The notes below the pieces were generated by a model. That model had not been told where the DNA came from. It saw nothing but the letters and a program-made list of their open reading frames with translations, and did not search any database. This document shows, piece after piece, positions 14,671 to 21,566 of a DNA stretch of 29,940 nucleotides; position 1 is the stretch's first letter; every line of letters begins with the position of its first letter. Source of the stretch: JAWWPY01 sp964412845 (lineage in GTDB: Bacteria > Actinomycetota > Actinomycetes > Streptosporangiales > Streptosporangiaceae). The stretch is from positions 1 through 29,940 of the forward strand of contig CAYPQM010000083.1 in NCBI GenBank assembly GCA_964412845.1, in the 5' to 3' direction. Made by a program: the position numbers and the translations under genes.

Positions 14671-15393
14671 ATGAGGCGCGAAGTCAGTGACCAACCACAG
14701 GGAAGGCCGCCCTCGATGGCCCAGCCGGCGGGCGAGCCGGCGGGTGAGCCGCGCCGGGCCCGCCTGAACAGGGATCGCGTGCTGCGCGCCGCCGTGGCCC
14801 TGGCCGACGAGGCCGGGATCGAGGCCGTGAGCATGCGCAGGCTGGCCGAGGAGCTCGGAGTAGTCCCGATGGCGCTCTACAAGCACGTGACCAGCAAGGA
14901 GGAGCTGCTGGACGGCATGATCGACATCGTCGTCGGCGAGATCGGCCCGCCCGCCAGCGACGCCAGCTGGAAGACCGCGATCCGCCAGCGGATCCTCTCG
15001 GCCCGGCGATCGCTCCGGCGCCACCCCTGGGCGCCTGGGGCCATCGAGTCGCGAGCGGACCCGTCGCCGGTGATGCTGGCCTACATCGACTCAATGATCG
15101 GGATGCTCCGGGCCGGTGGCCTCTCCACCGACCTCACCCACCACGCCCTACACGCCCTGGGAAGCCGCCTGTACGGGTTCACCCAGGAGATATTCAACGA
15201 CTCGCAAGGCCTCGACCCGCAGGCGCGGGACACGCTGGTCCGCCAGATGAAAGGCGCATACCCGCACATCGCCGAGATGACCCAGGCGGTATACCACGAC
15301 GAAGCGTCCGTCGTCGGCCAGGGCTGCGACGACCAGTTCGAATTCGAGTTCGCCCTGGACCTGCTCCTGGACGGCCTCGACAGGCTCCGCTGA
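14671..15393 (+). CDS. TetR/AcrR family transcriptional repressor
   Basis: The 240-residue product has an N-terminal TetR helix-turn-helix (about 30-78) with RVLRAAVALADEAG and AEELGVVPMALYKHVTSKEEL. The C-terminal ligand domain resembles the TetR_C (tetracycline-repressor-like) group, ending FEFALDLLLDGLDRL. It should be a dimeric repressor released by a small ligand. Three starts are possible. The most upstream ATG (14614) lies inside the operator and is unlikely. The ATG at 14671 fits a leaderless message from TACACT. The ATG at 14716 has GGAAGG 9 nt before it. I prefer 14671 with modest confidence. The gene is divergent from the DUF4386 gene, with twin operators between, the classic layout of a TetR repressor and its membrane target. 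Confidence 0.88.
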   Translation: MRREVSDQPQGRPPSMAQPAGEPAGEPRRARLNRDRVLRAAVALADEAGIEAVSMRRLAEELGVVPMALYKHVTSKEELLDGMIDIVVGEIGPPASDASWKTAIRQRILSARRSLRRHPWAPGAIESRADPSPVMLAYIDSMIGMLRAGGLSTDLTHHALHALGSRLYGFTQEIFNDSQGLDPQARDTLVRQMKGAYPHIAEMTQAVYHDEASVVGQGCDDQFEFEFALDLLLDGLDRLR

Positions 15394-15579
15394 GCACCTG
15401 GCCGAGTCATGGCGTGACCCCGCGTGCGTGCCCAGGCGCACGTCGATCCGGAGATCGGCGCGATCACCTGGCCCAGCGGAGCAGACCTCGCACCGGAAGT
15501 CCGCTACGAGAGGCATCGGCCCATCCGGTGGCCGCTCCCCGCCAGGCGGCGAGCTAAGCCAGCCACGCCGACCGCCTCC

Positions 15580-17007
15580 TCAGACTCTAGGCGCGCCCAA
15601 CCGCCCCGACGTGGCAGGCTGCGGCACTGACGGTTTCCTGGATCCGGGTGGCTGCCACGGCTGTCCGCTCGCCTCGTGCCGGGGGACCTTCAATGCCAAG
15701 GCGACGGTGTCGTCGCTGCTGTCTCCGCCGCTGAAGGCGAGCGCGGCCTGCTGGATAGCGTCCGCGATCCGCGCCGCGGACATGTCGCCCACCCGGGCGA
15801 CGACGTCGCGGAGCCTGTCCTCGCCGTAAAGGTCATGGTCGACATGGCCGCGTGCCTCGGTGACGCCGTCGGTGAACAGCACCATGCTGTCACCAGGCCG
15901 GAGCAGCGTGCGTGAGTCGTGCAGATCGGGATCGGGGAGGATCCCGAGCAGGCTCCCCGGCTGCCCGAATGTCTGCACGCGCCCATCGGCGCGGTGCACA
16001 AGGGCCAGGGGGTGACCGCCGGAGCAGATCTGCACCGTCGCTCCCGCAGCCGTCGCCCGGACCGTGGCATAGATCGCGGTCAGGAAGCGCGGGTCGTCGG
16101 TGGGCCACTCCAGCAGCGCCTGGTTCAGCGCCCCAAGGATCAGCCGCGGCCTAGTCTCCCGGTGCGCTTCCGCCCGGAGCGTGTAGCGGGCCAGCGCCGT
16201 GCTCTTGGCCGCCGGGACCCCCTTGCCGCACACATCGCCGACCACCAGCCCCCAGCTGCCCCGGACCGACGGGAACACGTCGTAGAAGTCCCCGAGCACC
16301 TCAGCGCCTGTCCCCCCGGCCACATACCGCGCCGCGACCTGCAGACCCGGGATGACCGGCAGCCGCGGCGGCAGCAGGCTTTCCTGCAGGGTCTGCGCCA
16401 GCACGGCGCGGACCGCGGCGTGCTGCACGGCCACCTGCAGCGCGACCTCACCCGAGGCGACGTAGGCCAGGGTCTCCAAAACCTCGACGTCGCCCGTGCT
16501 CCAGCGGCGTGGCAGGTGGTCGGCCACGCACAGCGCGCCCACGACATGGCCGTCGGGGCCATGCACGGGGAACCCGGCCCAGGCGATCACGGCCGCCGCC
16601 CCGGCCGCGCCATTGATCGTGGCGCGCGGGTCCACCCGGGCGTCGTCAATGACCAGCTTCCCCCCGGAGTCGATCACATGCTGGTACAACAACTGGCCGA
16701 CTGCGTCCGGCTGGCCGGCGATGTCCGGTGGCCCGGGACAGATCCTGCCGGAGGAAGGGTGCTCACCGGTGATCGTGACGAACGCCAGCGGCGTGCCCAC
16801 GACCATCGCGGCCAGCCGCGCGACACGGTCGAAGGGCTTCTCCCCCTGGATGCCCGGGACGCCAGCCTGCCGTGCTGCAACCGGGCCAGGCACTCCGGGC
16901 ACATCGACCGGGATGAGTCCGGTCACCGTACCGACCACGGCGGGGACTGGATCCGTGGCATTACCGAGGACTGTCATATCTGCCGCTTTCCGCCGGGGTT
17001 GTGACAT
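15580..17007 (-). CDS. GAF domain PP2C-type (SpoIIE) serine/threonine phosphatase
   Basis: The 475-residue product joins a GAF-like sensor (about 55-200, with PLAFVTITGEH and VGALCVADHLPR) to a SpoIIE/RsbU-type PP2C phosphatase domain (about 220-440). Metal-ligand motifs are intact: GDFYD (239-243), GDVCGKG (257-263), LFTDGVTEAR (Asp380) and SSDDTVAL (Asp432/433). Such proteins dephosphorylate anti-sigma-factor antagonists in partner-switching stress pathways; no antagonist or anti-sigma gene is nearby, so partners are unknown. The last 35 residues form a Pro/Ser-rich tail. The ATG at 17007 is used here; a second in-frame ATG at 16977 has GGAAAG at better spacing and may be the true start. 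The gene converges on the TetR gene. Confidence 0.88.
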   Translation of the reverse strand: MSQPRRKAADMTVLGNATDPVPAVVGTVTGLIPVDVPGVPGPVAARQAGVPGIQGEKPFDRVARLAAMVVGTPLAFVTITGEHPSSGRICPGPPDIAGQPDAVGQLLYQHVIDSGGKLVIDDARVDPRATINGAAGAAAVIAWAGFPVHGPDGHVVGALCVADHLPRRWSTGDVEVLETLAYVASGEVALQVAVQHAAVRAVLAQTLQESLLPPRLPVIPGLQVAARYVAGGTGAEVLGDFYDVFPSVRGSWGLVVGDVCGKGVPAAKSTALARYTLRAEAHRETRPRLILGALNQALLEWPTDDPRFLTAIYATVRATAAGATVQICSGGHPLALVHRADGRVQTFGQPGSLLGILPDPDLHDSRTLLRPGDSMVLFTDGVTEARGHVDHDLYGEDRLRDVVARVGDMSAARIADAIQQAALAFSGGDSSDDTVALALKVPRHEASGQPWQPPGSRKPSVPQPATSGRLGAPRV

Positions 17008-17739
17008 TGCACGCAGAAATCCGGGCGAAGCGGGGTCCAGGCCTCGAATTTCGATTCAACCACAGAACCAGCCAGTCCACATCAGCCTTTATCCAGATCC
17101 CCGGCTTGCCGTCCAATAGGGCAGACTGCAGGGTCCTCTTCCGCCTTCTCGATCAGCGGCGGCCCCGCCAGATTCGTGCCGACATGAGCGGCCCTCTTGC
17201 CAATCCCGCAGTCCGCGCCGCAATACCGCTAACCAGGTCCGTGCTGGTACGGGGAGGTAAGGCAGCCATGACACGTTCCATCCGCTCAGCCACAATTGAA
17301 CAATCTTTGAGCGACTTAGCCCAAGATTCCGAGACGTGCACATCAGGGCACAGGAGGCAGCTTTGGAATTGTCACTAATCCCCCGCGATTCCTCCGCTCT
17401 CAAGCCCACAATCGCCGCCGCACGCATCCCGTACGCCGTTTCCGGACGGACGAACTACCTCCCGTCTGGACGCCATCCTGACGATCGTCCACCTGTTCTC
17501 CGCCACCACTCCGTCTGGTGCGGAGCTTGTCCGTGACGAACTCACCGGCCAAGGGCCCGATCTCGGGAGCGTGCGGCACGAGCAGCGCTGTCCAACCGGT
17601 CGCCTCCACCTGATCTATCGCTCCGGCTGCCCCGCTGCCTGCTGCCTCCCTCAGCGGGCAGCGGGCATCGCCTTCCAAGCTACGCCTGACCGATGTTAAC
17701 TGTCAGTAAGCCAGCAATTACACACAGGAGGGACACACG
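17008..17739. other. 730-bp intergenic region, relatively AT-rich, with possible gene debris
   Basis: I find no convincing gene. The part from about 17280 to 17400 is markedly richer in A and T than its surroundings. Short open frames exist on both strands (for example minus 17153-17341, with low third-position GC, and a plus frame from about 17450 to 17697 reading LDAILTIVHLFSATTPSGAE). None has a start with a ribosome-binding site or a recognisable domain. It should hold the promoters of the phosphatase gene (minus) and of the small ORF at 17740 (plus). Confidence 0.4.
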
Positions 17740-18021
17740 ATGGTGGACGCGCCCAGAAATGACACCACCGCATCAGCAAAGCCCGCCGCCGGGCTCACCG
17801 CGCGTGGCTACCAGGCCCGGCTCACCGCCCCTGACGGCCGGCCGCCCTGGTTAACGATCACCACCCCGGCAGCGACGACGCCCGCGGAGACGATCATGGC
17901 GGACGCGCAATCGCTCTGGTGGCCGTGGGCGGACCAGATCGCGCCAACGGCCGGCGCGGCGACCGCGGCCGACGCAATCGCCCAGGTACGGGCGCCCGCG
18001 CCAGCGGGCGGCGGCGAGTGA
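17740..18021 (+). CDS. small conserved actinobacterial protein (93 aa)
   Basis: The product starts MVDAPRNDTTAS and has a recognisable core, GYQARLTAPDGRPPWLTITTP, then an Ala-rich stretch and LWWPWADQIAP. From memory, short proteins with this GYxARL...PP.L.(V/I)TNP...WWxWA pattern recur in actinomycetes next to another small ORF and often near helix-turn-helix regulators. No function is known. The start is well supported by GGAGGG with 7-nt spacing. The frame on the opposite strand is also open, but this strand has better translation signals. It is followed by the second small ORF, probably co-transcribed. Confidence 0.7.
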   Translation: MVDAPRNDTTASAKPAAGLTARGYQARLTAPDGRPPWLTITTPAATTPAETIMADAQSLWWPWADQIAPTAGAATAADAIAQVRAPAPAGGGE

Positions 18022-18047
18022 ACGGCAGCGACGCGGAGGAGGAGCCG

Positions 18048-18299
18048 ATGCGAGCGCTCTCCGACATCCGCCAGCGGTTCCCACAGTGGCACATCACGCA
18101 ATCGGGGGACGGCTGCCGGGCAACCCCCCGGGCCACATGGTCCGTCGCCGCACCCACCCTGGAGGAGCTCTACCGGCGCCTCAAGCGCGAGGAGGACCGA
18201 CGGGAAGGCGCCGCCCGGGATGAACCCGGGCGCGGCGGGGCCAGCTCGCCCGGGATCCCGTCCGGGATCCTGCCCAGGCCCCGGCAAGCCCCCCCATGA
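18048..18299 (+). CDS. small conserved actinobacterial protein (83 aa), partner of the preceding ORF
   Basis: The product starts MRALSDIRQRFPQWHITQSG and contains PTLEELYRRLKREEDRREG, followed by a Gly/Pro-rich tail. The DI(R)xRFPxWHI opening is, from memory, shared by small actinobacterial proteins of unknown function usually encoded directly after a GYxARL protein, as here. A GTG at 18018 overlaps the stop of the previous gene (GTGA) and is an alternative start. The ATG at 18048 has a near-perfect GGAGGAGGAG upstream and is preferred. The tail is probably less constrained, and the end lies close to gene debris on the opposite strand. Confidence 0.62.
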   Translation: MRALSDIRQRFPQWHITQSGDGCRATPRATWSVAAPTLEELYRRLKREEDRREGAARDEPGRGGASSPGIPSGILPRPRQAPP

Positions 18300-18437
18300 C
18301 AGCCCGGCCGGGATCCCCCACGGGCAGAACGGCTCACCCTGCGAGGTCACGTACACCGTGTAGGTCGCACCAGCGTTGACGTCAAACCCGGTGATCTGGA
18401 GGAACTTGTTCACCGTATTGGGAGCCCAAGTCGCGGG
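18300..18437 (-). pseudogene. coding-like remnant in frame after the SARP gene stop
   Basis: On the minus strand the reading PATWAPNTVNKFLQITGFD, then VNAGATYTVYVTSQGEPFC, directly follows the TGA stop of the SARP gene in the same frame. About 80% of its third positions are G or C, so it looks like genuine coding sequence, possibly the end of an exported beta-rich protein. No own start with a ribosome-binding site is visible, and beyond about 18300 the frame turns Pro/Gly-rich and runs antisense to the small ORF. I do not recognise the family. It may be a remnant left by a deletion that joined two genes. Confidence 0.35.
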
Positions 18438-21386
18438 TCAGGTCCAGGCCAGCTTCACGGTTGACCCGACCGCATGACGTAATCGCGAGGTAACGGTCCC
18501 CACGTCGCGCAGCTTGGCCCGGACCTGGTGGGCGTCGGGATGGCACAAGTCGTCCAGGATGGCCAGGGCCTGCTGCCAAGCATGACCAGCCTCGGCCAGG
18601 TTGCCCACGTCATGCCAGGCGTCGCCGATGTGGGTGAGCGTGCCCGCCTGGCCGCAACGATCGCCAATTTCGCGGCGCAATTCGATCGCGTGCGCGTAGC
18701 TGGCCACTGCTTCCTCGTGCAGTCCGAGGCGATGATGCGCATAGCCGAGGCTGTCCAGGGTGGCCGCTTCGCTGCGGCGGTTGCCGGTTTCACGCTGCAG
18801 GGCGAGGGCCTTCCGGCAGGAGACGATGGATTCCCTGAAGTCGCCCGCCTGGGCGTAGCACCAGCCAATGTTGTTGAGGGCACTCGCCTCGCCCGCGCGG
18901 TTGCCCGTGGCCCGGAACAGGTCCAATGCCTGCTGGGCTTGACTCAGGGCAGCCTCATGGCGCCCTTGGAGGTCGAACAGCCAGCCGAGGCGCATACGAG
19001 TGTGAGCTTGCCCCGGACGGTCGGCGATCTGCTGGTACAGGTCGAGGGCACAGTGCAGGTGGCGGCGGCAGGCTTCGTGCTGGCCGAGCCGCAAGCAGAC
19101 GCGCGACAGGCCGTAGTGAGAGTGGGCTTGCCCGGCCTGCTGGCCCAGGCGCTCGGCGGCGGCCAGCCCAATGCGCTGGATCGCGTCCAGATCTGGCCAG
19201 TGCCCGCGCTGATCGAGATAGCTCGCGATGGTCCAGGTGATCTGCCAGGCGTGGTCGCCGAAGCCGGTCTCGGCGGCGAACGCCACGGCCGCCATCAAGA
19301 CGCGGTGCTCGGCCTCGAACCAGGCCAGGGCCCGGCCGTCATCCGCACCTTCCGGCGACAGCACTCCGGGCTGAGGCGGGGTGAGCGAGAGCGGTTCCCG
19401 GACCGGGCTGAGCTGGAGGGCGGCAGCATGCCCGGTGTGCAGGTCGTAGTCCAGCACTCGGTGCAGCGCCGCGCGCCGCTGCCCGTCACTCTCGCAATCG
19501 CGAGCCTGTGCGGCAGCATAGGCCCGCAGCAGGTCATGAAAGGCGAACCGGCCTGGTGCGTGCTCGTTGAGCAGGTTCGCCCGGGTAAGCTCGCCGAGCG
19601 CCTCGGTTGCCTGGCGCACGGGAATCCCGGCCAGGCTGGCCGCGGCCCGCAGCGAGATATCTGGCCCGGGATGCAGTCCCAGCAGGCGGAACATCCGGCC
19701 GCCCAGGTCGGTCAGTTGCTCGTATGACCAGGAGAATACGGCCCGCGCATTGGTCGTGGCGTCCCCGGCATCCAGCTGGTCCAGCCGCTGCGCGACGTCG
19801 CGCAACTGTGCCGCGAGCACCGCGATCGACGGCCCCCGGTCGGCGGCCGCGCGGGCGGCCACGATGCTCAGGGCCAGCGGCAGGCGCGCGCACGACTCGA
19901 TCAGTTCCGCGGCCGCGTCCGGCTCGGCCGCGACTCGCCCGGCTCCGAGACGGCGGGCCAGCAGCTCGCTGGCCTCCGCGTCGGTGAGCACATCCAGGGT
20001 GAGCGGCTGGGCGCCCGCGCTGGCGACCAGGCTGGTGAGCTGCCGCCGGCTGGTCACGACCGTCAGGCAAGCCGGTCCGCCCGGCAGCAGCGGGCGGACC
20101 TGCTCGGCATCGCGGGCATTGTCAAGCACGATCAGCATCCGATTGCCCGCGAGCAGGCTGCGGTACAGGGCCACCTGCGCGTCCAGGCTGACGGGGATCT
20201 GCTCCCCGGGCACCGTCAGCGCGTCCAGGAATATCCGGACCGCCTCCGCAGGTGCGACCGGCCGCCCGGATGGGTCAAAGCCCCGCAGGTCAACGTACAG
20301 CTGCCCGTCGGGAAACCTGTCCGCGACGTGCTGCGCCCAGTACACCGCCAGCGCGGTCTTCCCGATGCCGGCCGTCCCGTCGATGGCCGAAATCACGACT
20401 GTGCCGACGGGGCTTTCCCGGGAGGCCAGTCCGGCCGGGTCCCGGCCGCGGCCGGACTGGTCCAGCAAGGCATTCAGCGCCGCGAGCTCATCCTTGCGCC
20501 CGGTGAAATGCCGCGCGACGGCGGGCAGCTGGCGGGGCACCGCCCGCGACGCCGGCCGCGGGGCAATCCGATCTTCAGGCCGGGGAGCCAGCCTGCCGCC
20601 GGCATCCGGCGGCCGGGCCGAGGCCTCCAGTACCGGCAGGTGCAGGGCCGGGTCGGTGCGCAGGATGCGTCCGTGCAGTTCGGCCGCCTCCCGGCTGGGC
20701 GTGATGCCAAGCTCGCGGTCAAGCCGCTCGCGCAGCCGACCGTAGGCGGCGAGGGCGTCGGCGCGGCGGCCACAGCGGTACAGGGCCAGCATGAGATGGC
20801 AGACAAGCTGCTCGCGCAGCGGGTACTCAGCCACCAGCTCGGTCAGCGGGACCACCAGCTGGCGGGATCGCCCGAGCTGCAGCTCCAGCTCGGCATGCTG
20901 TTCCAGCGCGGCTACGCGCTGCTCATTGAGGGTGGTGATGAAGGGCAGGAGCGCCTGGCTGTGCCAGCCGGCCAGCACCGGGCCGCGCCACAGCGACAGC
21001 GCGTCACGCAGCCGCTCCGCGGCCCGGTCGGGCAGGCCGTCCCGGACGAACTGCTGCGCCTGGCCCAGGTGGGCCCGGAAGACCAGGACATCCAGCTCGT
21101 GCTCGTCGGCGGTGAGCCGGTAGCCCGACCCGGCCGTGGCCACGGCCGGCGGCAGCCCGGCCCGGCTGAACGCCGCCCGGGCCAGCGAGACACAGTTACG
21201 TGCCTGCTTGACCGCGTTGGCGGGCGGCGCGCAATCCCAAAGAACGTCGACAAGCCGGCCGACGGGCACCACCCGGTTGGCTTCCAGCAGGAGCGCCGCG
21301 ATCGCCTTTTCCAGGCGTGGCCCGCCGAGCCGGATGAGGCGCTCGTCATGCTGGATCTCGAATGGCCCGAGGAGCCTATATCGCAT
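18438..21386 (-). CDS. AfsR-type SARP regulator: OmpR-like DNA-binding, BTAD, NB-ARC and TPR domains
   Basis: The 982-residue product is a complete AfsR/DnrI/RedD-family activator with ATPase and TPR parts. In order it has an OmpR-type winged helix (1-95, beginning MRYRLLGPFEI), a bacterial transcriptional activation domain (about 98-244), a linker, an NB-ARC NTPase (Walker A DGTAGIGKTA 336-345, Walker B MLIVLDNA 417-424) and C-terminal TPRs from about 690, with repeats such as GEASALNNIGWCYAQAGDF. SARPs bind direct repeats of 7-8 bp at 11-bp spacing near the -35 region and activate secondary-metabolite or developmental genes. Such repeats lie 74 bp upstream of this gene, in front of the divergent secreted-protein gene. 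The ATG at 21386 coincides with the conserved family start. A second, related regulator is encoded at 28097. Confidence 0.92.
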   Translation of the reverse strand: MRYRLLGPFEIQHDERLIRLGGPRLEKAIAALLLEANRVVPVGRLVDVLWDCAPPANAVKQARNCVSLARAAFSRAGLPPAVATAGSGYRLTADEHELDVLVFRAHLGQAQQFVRDGLPDRAAERLRDALSLWRGPVLAGWHSQALLPFITTLNEQRVAALEQHAELELQLGRSRQLVVPLTELVAEYPLREQLVCHLMLALYRCGRRADALAAYGRLRERLDRELGITPSREAAELHGRILRTDPALHLPVLEASARPPDAGGRLAPRPEDRIAPRPASRAVPRQLPAVARHFTGRKDELAALNALLDQSGRGRDPAGLASRESPVGTVVISAIDGTAGIGKTALAVYWAQHVADRFPDGQLYVDLRGFDPSGRPVAPAEAVRIFLDALTVPGEQIPVSLDAQVALYRSLLAGNRMLIVLDNARDAEQVRPLLPGGPACLTVVTSRRQLTSLVASAGAQPLTLDVLTDAEASELLARRLGAGRVAAEPDAAAELIESCARLPLALSIVAARAAADRGPSIAVLAAQLRDVAQRLDQLDAGDATTNARAVFSWSYEQLTDLGGRMFRLLGLHPGPDISLRAAASLAGIPVRQATEALGELTRANLLNEHAPGRFAFHDLLRAYAAAQARDCESDGQRRAALHRVLDYDLHTGHAAALQLSPVREPLSLTPPQPGVLSPEGADDGRALAWFEAEHRVLMAAVAFAAETGFGDHAWQITWTIASYLDQRGHWPDLDAIQRIGLAAAERLGQQAGQAHSHYGLSRVCLRLGQHEACRRHLHCALDLYQQIADRPGQAHTRMRLGWLFDLQGRHEAALSQAQQALDLFRATGNRAGEASALNNIGWCYAQAGDFRESIVSCRKALALQRETGNRRSEAATLDSLGYAHHRLGLHEEAVASYAHAIELRREIGDRCGQAGTLTHIGDAWHDVGNLAEAGHAWQQALAILDDLCHPDAHQVRAKLRDVGTVTSRLRHAVGSTVKLAWT

Positions 21387-21459
21387 AACGCGCTCCCCGA
21401 TGTTCTGACCTGCCTAAATGGCCACGATCCGTAATCGTAGCAGCCGCCGACGCCATTTA

Positions 21460-21489
21460 GAGGACGGATGGAGGACGGTTTGAGGACGG
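21460..21489 (+). promoter_or_regulatory. candidate SARP binding site: three GAGGACGG direct repeats at 11-bp period
   Basis: GAGGACGG occurs at 21460, 21471 and 21482, identical in all 8 bases and exactly 11 bp apart. Known SARP sites are heptamer direct repeats with 4-bp spacers (11-bp period), the last one about 8 bp before the -10. Here the last heptamer ends at 21488, and GAGAAT (4 of 6 matches to TATAAT) begins at 21497, exactly 8 bp on. The site lies between the divergent SARP gene and the secreted LGFP gene. Confidence 0.7.
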
Positions 21490-21496
21490 GCAGCGC

Positions 21497-21502
21497 GAGA
21501 AT
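21497..21502 (+). promoter_or_regulatory. putative -10 element of the LGFP-protein promoter
   Basis: GAGAAT stands 8 bp after the last GAGGACG heptamer, the spacing reported for SARP-dependent promoters. Transcription would begin near 21509. Confidence 0.45.
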
Positions 21503-21566
21503 GACACCGGTCCCTGCCGTCCCGGCAGGCGGTGGCGTTCGACCCCGAGCGGATGGGTGTCAACAC

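Noticed and set aside
15919..17004. A 361-codon plus-strand frame
   Set aside because: It is antisense to the GAF-SpoIIE phosphatase, whose metal-ligand motifs are intact.
17808..18413. A 201-codon minus-strand frame as one gene
   Set aside because: Only its first part looks coding. The rest is Pro/Gly-rich and antisense to two small ORFs with strong ribosome-binding sites.
20328..21434. A 368-codon plus-strand frame
   Set aside because: It is antisense to the DNA-binding, BTAD and NB-ARC parts of the SARP gene.
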